DNA of 64,000 nucleotides from contig JBBRCE010000002.1 of assembly GCA_038205115.1 (NCBI GenBank), positions 62,001 to 126,000 on the forward strand, given 5' to 3'. This document shows positions 35,301-44,820 of this stretch, piece after piece (the first letter of the stretch is position 1; every line of letters starts with the position of its first letter). The notes under the pieces are model-generated. The model was not told the origin of the DNA, made no database searches, and saw nothing but the letters and a program-made list of their open reading frames with translations. Both the position numbers and the translations under genes were made by a program. The DNA comes from JBBRCE01 sp038205115 (GTDB lineage Bacteria > Planctomycetota > Planctomycetia > Pirellulales > JBBRCE01).

Positions 35301-37131
35301 ATCCATTCGCTTTCGGATGCAAGTCTGGTACGCCATGGTGCTGCTAGGTGTGATCGGCAGCTTTGCCGCACTGCTCTACGCTCGAGCTCACGCCGCAACC
35401 ATCCAACGGGCGGACGGACAACTGCTGGCCGCCACGCGGTATCTGGAAGCCACGCTGCGAAACTTTCCGCCCCACGAGCTCGATCCCAGCTTGCCGGCAG
35501 AAAGTCTGCGTGGCCGTCCACCGCGAGATGGTTTGGACAACGGTCCGCCCGACCGTGGGCAACAACCGCGCCCTGCTCTGCCACCCCGTCGCCCAGATGA
35601 TCGCCGCCCTGATGATCGAAGGCCAGATGATCGCCGCCCTGATGCCGGCCCACCTGGCGATCGCGCCACCGTCGCACCGCTCGACGAACGCTTGACGGCC
35701 GACGGCCCGCCCGATGATCGCGCGCCGCCCGATCGGCCACCGGACGATTTTCGCGGCGATGGCCCGCCACAGCGTTTCGACAATCGCCGACCGCTGGACG
35801 ACGGACCGCCCGAACGCGGTAACCGGCCGCAGCCAAAAAAAGATCTGCAATTCATGCTCAGCGAGTTGGACCTCCACGATGTGCGTGACGTTCAGTTCGA
35901 CGACCCCATCAAACCCACCTACTTCACCATCTGGCGGGCCGACGGCGCCGTGCTCAAGACGTCCGACGCCACGCGCGAATTCACCAAGCCGGACATCGCC
36001 GCCGATCGCGTTGGCAGCAACGATCTGCATTACGCGTTTGTCGGCCCGGAGCGACAAGCCACAACGCTGGGACCGATGCAAACCATCATCCTGGTCGGCA
36101 AGCCGATGCAGCGCGAATTGGCCGATCTCCGCTGGCTGACCTGGCAACTGCTGGGCGTCGGCAGCGTGGTGCTGCTGATTGGCGTCGCCGGCGGCTGGCT
36201 GATTGCCGGACGTTTGATTCGTCCGATTCAATCCATCGCCACCACGGCCTCGTCCATTTCCGCGCAGAATCTGGCCCGCCGCATTGATGCTTCGCTAATC
36301 GACGATGAACTGGTTGTGCTGGCCGATGTGCTCAACGAAATGTTCTCGCGGCTTGAAGGCTCGTTCGATCGGCAAACGCGATTCACGGCCGACGCCTCGC
36401 ACGAACTTCGCACGCCGCTGGCCGTGTTGCACTCACATTTGGAATTGGCCTTGTCGCGCCCGCGAACCACCGCAGCCTACCAAGAAACGCTACGCACCTG
36501 TTTGACGGCCTGCGGTCGAATGAGGGCATTGGTCGACGGCTTGCTGACGTTGGCCCGCGCCGATGCCGGCAAGTTGGAACTCCAATTCAAGCCGCTGGAC
36601 ATCCGCGTCGTGGTCCGCGACGTGACCGAACAGTTTTTGGGCCAGGCCGAACAGAGCGGCGTATCGCTATCGCTCAGCGTGCCGCCGCAGCCGCTGCGCG
36701 TGGCAGGCGACGCGGTGTTTCTGGCCCGCGTGCCCGCGAATCTGTTGGCCAACGCCCTGCGGCACACGCCGCGTGGCGGCAAGGTCCGCGTCTCGCTGAC
36801 CGCCGCGGACCAGCACGCGCTGCTGACCATTGCCGACAACGGCTCCGGCATTCCGGAGGCCGATCAATCGCGGGTGTTCGAGCGATTCTTCCGCGCGGAC
36901 CAAGCCCGCAGCCGAGCGTCAGGCGGATGCGGACTGGGGCTAGCCATCTGCAAAAGCCTGATCGAAGCGCACGGCGGCACGATTTCGTTTTCGTCGCAAA
37001 CCGACCGCGGCACAACATTCACCGTGCGATTGCCGCTGGCGCCCGCCGCCCCGTCACCGCCCTCCCCACCGCGAATCGAAGCGACCGCCACGCCTCCGCT
37101 CATCGCTCACAACACGGCCGACGTGCGCTGA
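35293..37131 (+). CDS. Sensor histidine kinase with Asp/Arg/Pro-rich periplasmic insert
   Basis: The start at 35293 overlaps the regulator stop and gives 612 aa; an earlier in-frame start at 35179 lies inside the regulator gene. Two membrane helices (MVLLGVIGSFAALLYA and LLGVGSVVLLIGVAGGWLIAG) flank a sensor region whose first part, about residues 72-182, is a low-complexity run of Arg-Arg-Pro-Asp-Asp and Gly-Pro-Pro units. HAMP, HisKA (H370 in DASHELRTPLAV) and HATPase (NLLANALRHTPRGG, DNGSGIPEA, GCGLGLAICKSLIEAHGG) domains follow. The partner is the adjacent OmpR regulator. The signal is unknown. Confidence 0.93.
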   Translation: MVKSIRFRMQVWYAMVLLGVIGSFAALLYARAHAATIQRADGQLLAATRYLEATLRNFPPHELDPSLPAESLRGRPPRDGLDNGPPDRGQQPRPALPPRRPDDRRPDDRRPDDRRPDAGPPGDRATVAPLDERLTADGPPDDRAPPDRPPDDFRGDGPPQRFDNRRPLDDGPPERGNRPQPKKDLQFMLSELDLHDVRDVQFDDPIKPTYFTIWRADGAVLKTSDATREFTKPDIAADRVGSNDLHYAFVGPERQATTLGPMQTIILVGKPMQRELADLRWLTWQLLGVGSVVLLIGVAGGWLIAGRLIRPIQSIATTASSISAQNLARRIDASLIDDELVVLADVLNEMFSRLEGSFDRQTRFTADASHELRTPLAVLHSHLELALSRPRTTAAYQETLRTCLTACGRMRALVDGLLTLARADAGKLELQFKPLDIRVVVRDVTEQFLGQAEQSGVSLSLSVPPQPLRVAGDAVFLARVPANLLANALRHTPRGGKVRVSLTAADQHALLTIADNGSGIPEADQSRVFERFFRADQARSRASGGCGLGLAICKSLIEAHGGTISFSSQTDRGTTFTVRLPLAPAAPSPPSPPRIEATATPPLIAHNTADVR

Positions 37132-37696
37132 GCAGGGCGGAGAGGGGCGGAGGGAGAAACGAGGGGCGAAGGAGGCGAAGGGATCGAAAAGAGTTTTTTG
37201 CAAATTCGCTCCGTGCCCCGCGTGCAAAGTTGAACCGCGTAATGACTTGGCGACAGTTTTGACCTCAATATTCGCCGTGGACAGTGCGGACACTACGCCC
37301 GATGACTGCGATTTTCTGACCCCTTCGGCGCGCACCGCAGGCTCCTCGCTGCGAAGGGGCGAACTTCTTACCACCGGCGCGCAACACAGTCGCTGCCCGC
37401 CGGATCGCATTTCGCAAATCGGAGTGTGTGAGCGGTCGCCAGGCTTGCATAGGCGCAGGCGACCGCCGGTTAAGTTGTCAAAGAGCTTCAACGGGGGTTC
37501 GGCTATTTACTGCGGCCGCGCGTCGGTTCGATTTCGATTCGCCAGCGCACCGGCGAACCTACTTTTGTCTAGCAAACCATCCACGCGACATCTCCTGCCA
37601 CCAGTCTCATGCAAGTGCCGGCGAATTGCCGACGGAAAATCTCATTCGCAGCGCTTTGCTTAACAACGCACTCGCGTTGACAGATCGTCAACTCGG

Positions 37697-37740
37697 CCCT
37701 TCATCCCCGGCCCTGCTCCCCGGAGTACCGGGGCGAAGGG
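37697..37740. repeat. G/C-rich palindrome
   Basis: Outer arms cccttc and gaaggg enclose an inner ctccccgg-agta-ccggggcg hairpin. It is a compact palindrome of a style seen between planctomycete genes; whether copies exist elsewhere in this genome cannot be told from the window. Confidence 0.4.
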
Positions 37741-37960
37741 AGACGCGGAGTGAAGAGCCGTACGCCTGAATGCTTCGAACTCGATTTTTCCTTCGGGTGT
37801 TGTACCTGCCTTTGCACGCTGAGTTGTCAGAGCCCTGGGTTGGCCTCAAATCCGTTGTCCCGCGTTGGGCGGACCTTCCGCCCGCGAGATATATGCACAT
37901 CAGTATACTATATTCGCCGAAAAAGTCAACGGCGTCTGAAAGCCTTTGAATCACGAGTTG

Positions 37961-38119
37961 CCATCTGCGACCCATCTGCGACCCATCTGTGTTCTTCTGT
38001 GTTCACTCGGCGGTGTTTTCACGTTGGGCGACGCTTTACTCCTGCCTGCTGGTCAATCGACGCCCATCGCAAGCAGGCAGCAACGTTAACGCAGATGAAC
38101 ACAGATGGGACGCAGATGG
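37961..38119. repeat. Compound inverted-repeat element A
   Basis: A 22-nt arm at 37972-37993 (ccatctgcgacccatctg...) pairs with 38098-38119 (...cagatgggacgcagatgg) with one mismatch. A second, inner 9-bp pair lies at 38042-38050 (ctgcctgct) and 38072-38080 (agcaggcag). The left arm is preceded by an extra ccatctgcga copy. No gene lies inside. The layout is that of a non-coding mobile repeat or a long structured RNA hairpin. Confidence 0.55.
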
Positions 38120-38363
38120 TCCATTGCTACAGAGCGCAAGCCGTCAGCAATGAGGGTGGCGGTCGTGAGAACGGAGGTTCTGCTGTTTGGGGATAAAAAA
38201 AGGATATGCCACTTTGGAAGTTTTCGAGGATTACTCTCAAACCGAGAATTGCAGCAAACTGCACGATTCGAGCCGAATCATTCCGATCACGGGCAATACG
38301 GCGAATCGCGCGCGCGTAAATATCCAGGTCATTGAGCGTTACGGCAAGCGCGCTTATTTGCCG

Positions 38364-41300
38364 CTATTCGGTTTTGAGCTGCAGCGCTTCGGTGCCGCGG
38401 ATGCCGAGCGAGAGCCCGCCGGGGCCTTGGAAATTGAGCACCTTGGCAACGATTAGGTTACGTCCTTTGGTCAGCGGAATGTCAGTGTGAAATTGTCCCC
38501 AGCTAAGCGCGTTGCCACCTGGCAGTTGCTTGATTACTTCTTTGCCATTGACCCAGACTTTGACTTGGTCGTCCGCGCCAACCAGCAACGTGGCGGTTTG
38601 ATCGGAGAGCGTGTCGACGTACACCGCGGCAAAGTGGATCACGGCGTCCGAGGGGCTGCCTTTGGCGGCATCGTACTTGACGGTGTCGAAGGCGGCAAAG
38701 CCCAGCTCGCCGTCGGAATGGTAAACGTCCCAAGTGTTTTGTCGGCCGCCGACGCCGGCGTAATGCGCGGCGAAATCGATTTTGCCGAGCGTGCCGCCGT
38801 TGTCTGGGCCGCATTTTAAATCGAGCGATTTGCGGGCGGCATCGAATGGTCCGAGCACGCGAAAGCTGCTCACTGCTTCCACGCCTTGGCGAAGCGTTTG
38901 CAAAAAGGCCAGCAAATCGGCCGCGTCCTGCGCGCTGACATCGCGCAGCACCAGTTCCGGCATGATCGATTTCTTTTGCGGCGTGGTCGATTCGATGGAT
39001 TTGGCGGGCAGCCGGATCAGCTTGGACTGCGCGTCTTTGAGCACGATTTCTTTGTCGGTCTTTTCGGTGATGAAGCCGAGGTAGGATTGGCCGTCGACGG
39101 TTTCGACCAGGTAGGAGACGAATTCCGGCGCGATGCCGCGGCTGGGATCCATGATGGTTTCCAGCATGGCCGCGCGCTCGTACTTTTTGCCAATCAGACT
39201 CAGATCGGGGCCGAGCGTGCCGCCGGAGCCTTCGATCATGTGGCAGTTTTTGCACTGCGCAGCGGAACTTTCGCGGAAGATTTTGCCACCGCGAAGTGGA
39301 TCCCCTTTGAGCGCCAGGATTTCGTCCGGCTTGATGGCTTGCCCCAGTTTTTTGGAGCGCTCGCTGGCCGGCACGTATTGCTCGTAGAGCGCGCGGATGT
39401 TGGCATCGGGATGTGCAATGGCCTGGGCGATGATCGATTTTTTGAGTTCGGCGGGCAGCTTGTCGCCTTCAACCAGTTTAACCAGCAGCAGCGCTCCGCC
39501 GGTACTGCGCATCAGACGATTCGCGACGGCCGTGCGGGCCGCGGGCGCGATGGTGTCGCCGGTCAAAACCGCGCGGACGGTTTTGGTGTCTTGCAAATCA
39601 ACCAGCGCGTTGAGTGCCGCTTCGTGCAAATCCGTTTGACTTTCGGCCAGTACGGCGCGGATGGCTTCGGCTGCGCCGGCGGGCTTGAGTTGCACGGCGG
39701 TGGTTAGCGATTGCTGACGAATGGCCAGCGGCGCTCGATTGTTCTTGAGCAGCTCCAGCACATCGGCCCCGAGCTTGGTCATGTTGTGCGCGCCGACGGC
39801 GGAGATCACTTGCGACTGCAGCGCGGGGTCGGCCAGCAGCTTGCGATAAGCGGCGATCAACTGCTGGTCGTCGGTGAGCATATTCCAAGAGCCGGAGAGA
39901 TTGCCGTTGAGTTTTTCTAGGGCGAGCGCGCGAAGTTCCGGCGAGGCTTTTTCGTTGGCTAGCAGTTTGACGAGCCCCTTGCCGGCTTCGTAGGAAGCGG
40001 CCGTGCCGGCGGTGGCCAGCAGCGTTTTGACGGCGGCCGGATCGCTGCCGGACGCCAGCCGATCGTTCAGCAGTTTGGCGGCTTCCACCGGGTTAAGCAG
40101 TTGCAGCAGCGCAAAGGTCTGCGGCGAAATCTTGCCGCGTTTGACGATTTGATCGTAGACCAAAGCTTTTCGCGCGGCGTCGCCCGCAGCAATGTTAATA
40201 GCCTCCAGCAGGTAGCGGTCGCTGCCGTCGTAGCGCGCGGCGATGTCGACAATGGCCGCAGTGGCCGTTACGCCCGGAATGTTGCGAATGGCCAGCAGCA
40301 CTTCGCGAACGACTTCCAGCGATTCATCATTGGCGAGCGGCAAAATGTCGTCGGCGTAGTCCGCTCCGTGGCGGCGGAGGATGCGCACCGCCAGAGCGCG
40401 CCACTGCGGCGCGTTGTCCTTCAATTGATTGACCACCAACTTGCGCGCGTTGCCGCCGATGCGATCCAGCACCCACAAGGCGCGTGCGCGGAAATTCGGC
40501 TCCGCATCGTCCAGCAGAGTTTTTAGCGCCGGGATGCTCGCTTCGGCTTCGGCCAGTAGTCGCTCACGGGCTAAGTATTGCGTGGCCAGATTGGGGCTCT
40601 TGAGGCCGGCAATGGCGTCGGTGATGTTGTCGTACGGGCCGGGTTTTTCTTGCCGTGCCAGCTTTTTGCCCTTGGGCGTCAGCCGGAAGATGCGGCCTCG
40701 ATCGGGATCGTTGTAGCCGTGGCCGCCGACGCCGCCATCGTACCAGTCGCTGACGTACAGCGAGCCGTCCGGCGCGGCGCAGATGTCGTCGGGCCGAAAG
40801 TAACGGTCGCCGCAAGACATGAAGACTTCGCTACTGGCCTGATAGCCGGCGCCGTACTGCTTGTGCGGATACATGCGCAATTCAGCCGGCCCGGCGTCGG
40901 CGTGCAGCGGACTGTTTTTGTATTTGGCGCCAAAGGCGTCGCCTTCGTAGAAGCACATGCCGCACGGCGCGCCAAACCCGGTGACCAGCGTGCCTGGCAC
41001 GTAGCCCGGAATCTCGCCGCGGAAGTGCCAATGCTCGCCGTAGGGCGTGCCGGCGGGCACCTTCGGACCGGGCGTGCCGAACCAACCGTAGTCGCCGCCC
41101 GCCATCAACCAACAAATGCGACAACTGCGGTTGCCGTCGTTGTCGTTGTCGGACAGAAACGATTCGCCAAACGAGTTGACGCAGACTTCGTAGGGATTGC
41201 GGAAGTTGACGGAAACCAATTCCAACTTGCTGCCGTCGAGTTCGCCGCGCAGCACCGCGCCCTTGGGATACTTGATATTGGAACCGTCGGTGCCGGTGAT

Positions 41301-41876
41301 ATTGAAGCCAGGATCGCCGTGCGACATCCACCATTTGTGATCCGGACCGAGCACGATACTGTGTGCGCCGTGATCGTGATTTTTGCCGTTGCTGCCGGTC
41401 AGCAGTTTGGTCGGCTCGCCATCCGCCTGGGGACCGTCGGGCGTTTCTTTGATTTTGTAAACCCACAGATCGGGCGAGGTCCAGCAGTAGAGTTTGTCGC
41501 CGGCCACGCAAATGCTCATCGGGCAAAACACATGCTCGGCAAAGGTCACAACTTTGTCGGCCACGCCGTCGCCGTCGGTATCGATCAAGACTTTGATTTT
41601 GTCTTGCGGCGGATGGTCTTTGGCCTTGCCGCGATAGAACTGAATTTCCGTCAGCCAGACGCGGCCCTGGGTATCGACATCAATGGCCGATGGATTTGTA
41701 ATCATCGGTTCGCTGGCGAACAGGGAGACGTCCATATCGTCCGGAATTTTCACCTTGGCGAGTTGCTCTTTGGCCGACATTTGCGCGCGGGCAGTCGGCG
41801 GGTCCGCGAACATCGGCAGCAACGCCAGCGAAATGGCCAGTCGAAACGACAGCGCTAGCAGCAAGCGGGAGGTCAT
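38364..41876 (-). CDS. PVC-type propeller / HEAT / CxxCH heme-binding secreted protein
   Basis: The product is 1170 aa with a signal peptide (LLLALSFRLAISLALLPMFADPPTARA). An N-terminal beta-propeller of the membrane-bound dehydrogenase type follows (IPDDMDVSLFASEPMITNPSAIDVDTQGRVWLTEIQFYRG, VLIDTDGDGVADK, LGPDHKWWMSHGDPGFN, NPYEVCVNSFGESFLSDNDNDGNRS). The middle, about 430-830, is HEAT-like repeats. The cytochrome c domain has CKNCH at 875-879 with MPEL near 973 as likely distal Met. The C-terminal 150 residues form a jelly-roll-like domain (ATLLVGADDQVKVWVNGKEV). This architecture is typical of Planctomycetes and Verrucomicrobia, and likely acts in periplasmic oxidation of sugars, but the substrate is unknown. 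Confidence 0.92.
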   Translation of the reverse strand: MTSRLLLALSFRLAISLALLPMFADPPTARAQMSAKEQLAKVKIPDDMDVSLFASEPMITNPSAIDVDTQGRVWLTEIQFYRGKAKDHPPQDKIKVLIDTDGDGVADKVVTFAEHVFCPMSICVAGDKLYCWTSPDLWVYKIKETPDGPQADGEPTKLLTGSNGKNHDHGAHSIVLGPDHKWWMSHGDPGFNITGTDGSNIKYPKGAVLRGELDGSKLELVSVNFRNPYEVCVNSFGESFLSDNDNDGNRSCRICWLMAGGDYGWFGTPGPKVPAGTPYGEHWHFRGEIPGYVPGTLVTGFGAPCGMCFYEGDAFGAKYKNSPLHADAGPAELRMYPHKQYGAGYQASSEVFMSCGDRYFRPDDICAAPDGSLYVSDWYDGGVGGHGYNDPDRGRIFRLTPKGKKLARQEKPGPYDNITDAIAGLKSPNLATQYLARERLLAEAEASIPALKTLLDDAEPNFRARALWVLDRIGGNARKLVVNQLKDNAPQWRALAVRILRRHGADYADDILPLANDESLEVVREVLLAIRNIPGVTATAAIVDIAARYDGSDRYLLEAINIAAGDAARKALVYDQIVKRGKISPQTFALLQLLNPVEAAKLLNDRLASGSDPAAVKTLLATAGTAASYEAGKGLVKLLANEKASPELRALALEKLNGNLSGSWNMLTDDQQLIAAYRKLLADPALQSQVISAVGAHNMTKLGADVLELLKNNRAPLAIRQQSLTTAVQLKPAGAAEAIRAVLAESQTDLHEAALNALVDLQDTKTVRAVLTGDTIAPAARTAVANRLMRSTGGALLLVKLVEGDKLPAELKKSIIAQAIAHPDANIRALYEQYVPASERSKKLGQAIKPDEILALKGDPLRGGKIFRESSAAQCKNCHMIEGSGGTLGPDLSLIGKKYERAAMLETIMDPSRGIAPEFVSYLVETVDGQSYLGFITEKTDKEIVLKDAQSKLIRLPAKSIESTTPQKKSIMPELVLRDVSAQDAADLLAFLQTLRQGVEAVSSFRVLGPFDAARKSLDLKCGPDNGGTLGKIDFAAHYAGVGGRQNTWDVYHSDGELGFAAFDTVKYDAAKGSPSDAVIHFAAVYVDTLSDQTATLLVGADDQVKVWVNGKEVIKQLPGGNALSWGQFHTDIPLTKGRNLIVAKVLNFQGPGGLSLGIRGTEALQLKTE

Positions 41877-42242
41877 TGCAGGGCAACCTCAAAGGGCGGT
41901 TGGAAGCAAAAGGCAGTGAAAAATAGGCGGGAGTCGGCTGCCGAGCGTGTTGCAGACCGGTCTGGTGGAATGACTGTGCCGGCAGAGGACGCGCCTATTA
42001 TAGAAAGGACTGTTGCGGGTTGGCAACGCTCGAAACGGATTGACTGACGGTTTCCTATCGGTCGAATTTGTCGAGCGATTACAATCAGCCGGTGTCGCAT
42101 TTCGGCCAAAGCGCTAATCGACAGGCGTCCGTCGCGGCCGCAATTCCCAGCCACTGACGTATCGAACGGGAACGATCGAAACAATTGACCTCAAGCTTCA
42201 ATTTGTATACATCTGAGCACATTAGGCATCGCTGGCGTATAT
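41877..42242. other. Upstream region of the restriction-modification island
   Basis: The 366-bp spacer lies between the divergent cytochrome gene and vsr. The last 60 bp before vsr (caatttgtatacatctgagc...) are A/T-rich compared with the flanks and may hold the vsr promoter. No gene is supported. Confidence 0.4.
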
Positions 42243-42674
42243 ATGGCTCGATTTGTCAAGAATATGGCGATTGCCGTGCCCGCTCGAAATGAGCGGATGC
42301 GCTTCGTGCGGTCGAAGAATACCCGGCCGGAGATGGTCGTTCGGCAACTTTTGCATCGTACGGGATATCGTTATCGACTTCATGGAAAAGCATTGCCTGG
42401 GCGTCCAGATTTAGTCTTCGCGAGTCGTCGAAAGGTCATTTTCGTTCACGGCTGTTTTTGGCATCGGCATCCGCGCTGCCGCAAAGCGTCGACGCCAAAG
42501 TCGAACGAACTCTTTTGGGCTGCGAAATTTCAAGCAAATCGGCTGCGGGATCGACGAAACAATCGCCAATTATTGGCAGCTGGCTGGGGGGTAATTATTG
42601 TCTGGGAATGCGAGTTAGCCGATCCAATGAAATTGCAGCATCGTTTGGCCAGAGAACTGGATGCCATCGAATGA
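42243..42674 (+). CDS. vsr: Very short patch repair endonuclease
   Basis: The 143-aa protein carries the Vsr family features: RMRFVRSKNTRPEMVVRQLLHRTGYRYRLH, the catalytic Asp in LPGRPDLVF, and FVHGCFWHRHPRC with the conserved His and zinc-ligand residues, followed by FWAAKFQANRLRDRRNNRQLLAAGWGVIIVWECEL. Vsr nicks next to T:G mismatches that arise when 5-methylcytosine deaminates. It sits directly before the cytosine methyltransferase, whose ATG overlaps its stop (ATGA). Met at 42264 could be the start instead. The frame is intact, unlike the next two genes. Confidence 0.93.
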   Translation: MARFVKNMAIAVPARNERMRFVRSKNTRPEMVVRQLLHRTGYRYRLHGKALPGRPDLVFASRRKVIFVHGCFWHRHPRCRKASTPKSNELFWAAKFQANRLRDRRNNRQLLAAGWGVIIVWECELADPMKLQHRLARELDAIE

Positions 42675-43824
42675 AAACGATTGAAATGTTCGCTGGAATC
42701 GGCGGATTTCGACTCGCCTCCGACCGATGTGGATTCAGAACGGCATGGGCGAACGATTTCTGCCCTAAGGCATGCAAAGTTTATCGAGACGTGAATGGCG
42801 TTGGTTCCATCCATGAGGGCGACGTCAAGAAAATATTGGATGATATTCCGCCACACGATCTACTGACGGCAGGTTTTCCATGTCAACCGTTCAGCAGCGC
42901 TGGCAAGAAGCAGGGAATAAAAGATCCTCGCGGAACGCTTTTCAGCGTGGTGGTTGATGCAATTCGTCGAATGCAACCGCGATTTTTCATTTTGGAAAAC
43001 GTCAAGCGGCTGTTGTCCATGGAAAAGGGAGTTCATTTCGCAACGATCTTAGCTTCGTTAGCCGAATTGAAATACCATATCGAATGGCGACTTTTGAATG
43101 CGGCGGATTTTGGTTTACCGCAAAATAGGCTGCGCGTATTTGTGGTCGGCGCGCGAGTTGACACGAGCACCGGAGCAAATTTAACGTCAGTTAAGTTGGC
43201 TACCTTAGCCGATCTGAGTTTGAAAGCCACCCGTGGAGTTGCCATCAACTCGCCCGAATTGTGGCCCGAAATCGCTTCCCACGGGAACAAATTCCCGAAC
43301 TGGGGACTGGCATTTGCAGGTCGATTCTGCGGTGCGGAACTGGATTCGTTTTCCGAGGCGATACCGCTTGTGACGCTGGAATCGATGCTGCAAGATAACG
43401 TCGCTGCGGGCTTCGACTTCACGGAATCAACCGTCGAACGACTTAAATCGAGTAAGCACGTCAAACGATTCGTGTCCGGTGTCGAAATCCTTTCGAATCA
43501 AGGCGGTGGTGCTCGCATGGGTTATACCGTCTTCGGCACGAAAGGGTTGGCCCTACCCTCACTTCAACGGCGAGTCGGCACTACGAACGGTATAAGATCG
43601 GAAATCAATATCGGCGACTGACGAATATCGAGTACGCGCGGTTGCAAGGTTTTCCGGACGACCATTGTTCGGCCGTGTCGGTCTACGATCAATACGCACT
43701 GTACGGCAATGCCGTGCCGCCACCCATGGTCGCATGGGTCATGAAAAGGGCAACTGCCCCAGGGATACCCACAAAGAGTTTTTCAAAGAAGCGACAACAG
43801 CAGAGGTTGTTCGCCGATGCCTAG
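42671..43824 (+). pseudogene. DNA (cytosine-5) methyltransferase, frameshifted
   Basis: From the ATG at 42671 the frame gives motif I (MFAGIGGFR), the catalytic PCQ in GFPCQPFSSAG (C71), motif VI (LENVKRLLS), motif VIII (QNRLRVFVVGA) and a target-recognition region. Near 43541-43550 the reading frame breaks: the frame that started at 42671 ends at 43621 with unrelated sequence. The frame one base off continues the family pattern as GPTLTSTASRHYERYKIGNQ, LTNIEYARLQGFPDDHC and motif X (YALYGNAVPPPMVAWVMKR), ending at 43824. The whole interval is one base short of a multiple of three. One base is missing, so motif X, needed for cofactor binding, is lost. A sequencing error remains possible. Confidence 0.85.
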
Positions 43825-44820
43825 CAAAGAGTATTTGCGAGAAATCATTCGTCGGCGTCAAAACGATATTGCTGCCGCAATCAACATTGCGCTTCGGGGG
43901 AAACGGCTGTCGGCGATCGAACGCGTCTTGAAGCGGATTGGTCGAGGCGAACAACTACCGCACTGGTATCAGAATCTCAAAGCGCACGGCGAGTTGCCCA
44001 ATTTGGATGGCAAAACGATCGGCAGCGTCATCGAAATGTTATTGGTCGGAATACTGGAAACGTCGATTTTCAAAGGGCTCGATGTCGGAAAATTGCGAAT
44101 CAACCCTGCTCGCGGTGTCGACCTGCCAGATCTCGACCTTGGCGTAAAATCGCCATCAGAAAACTACTGCACGAGTGAGCCGTTTTTTTCCGCCTACGAA
44201 CGACTTTTGGGTGGTGAATGTGACGTTCTCGTTTTGCTTACGGACTATCAGAGCAAGAAAAACCATCCGCCGCTGAAGCTTCAAATCATCAATTGGCGAA
44301 TTCTGGCGAGAACCAAATTGCGGATAGCGGTCTCTGTACGATTGCTCGCAAACACCGCGATTGGCTGATAGCCGATAATGAAGCGTCCGCGCAATGAGTA
44401 TTTAGATTTCTGGCGTACGTCAACCAAAATGATTGGCGAGGCAAGTTCATACTCCGAATGATTGACGTTATGCAGTCGCACGCAGAGGTGAAATCCGTAA
44501 TTGAATATGCGCGTCGTGACTTTGATTGCAAAAATGCGAAGGCGTTGAAAAAAGATACGCAACTTATTCCAGACTCGGACATCGACGCCATCGAACGAAT
44601 TCAAACGATTTCTCCGATTCACATTGGCGTGATTGAAGCCGCAGACAACTGGATTGTCGAAACTCTCAGGGATGCGGCGCGTTCACCCAGCGAGAATGAA
44701 TGGAACCGGCTAAAGGCTGGACCGTTGGATGGCGCAATCGGAATGAGCTTCGCATTACAGTGGCGTTACAACTTCGGCCGGCTCTTCGGGATCAAAGCGT
44801 GCGATGTCGATGCTAGTTGA
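43817..44820 (+). pseudogene. Type II restriction endonuclease, frameshifted and with a nonsense codon
   Basis: The start ATG at 43817 overlaps the end of the methyltransferase frame by eight bases. Residues MPSKEYLREIIRRRQNDIAAAI, DGKTIGSVIEMLLVGILE and GVDLPDLDLGVKSPSENYCTSEPFF (possible catalytic D...D/E-x-K type site) run to about 44312. There the frame shifts by one missing base near accaaatt. In the new frame it continues IADSGLCTIARKHRDWLIADNEASAQ, meets an in-frame TGA at 44395, and then continues VFRFLAYVNQNDWRGKFILRMIDVMQ to 44820. Two lesions make it a pseudogene. Its place after vsr and a cytosine methylase identifies it as the matching endonuclease; its recognition site is unknown. 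Confidence 0.75.

Larger units (their letters stand above)
37132..38363. other. Gene-free block with palindromic repeats
   Basis: Over 1.2 kb separate the histidine kinase from the stop of the PVC cytochrome protein. Open frames (up to 148 codons) lack ribosome-binding sites and family-like composition. The block begins with a purine-rich segment (37135-37190) and contains at least two palindromic elements, listed separately, plus a short tandem of ccatctgcga (37961-37980). I saw no tRNA or known RNA. Confidence 0.5.

Noticed and set aside
37247..38196. Short plus-strand frames in the gene-free block
   Set aside because: They run through palindromic repeats, have no ribosome-binding sites and no recognisable domain.
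43541..43550. Programmed -1 frameshift in the methyltransferase gene
   Set aside because: The aaagggt run resembles a slippery site, but it is not in the required phase, and the next gene is also broken, so decay is the simpler explanation.
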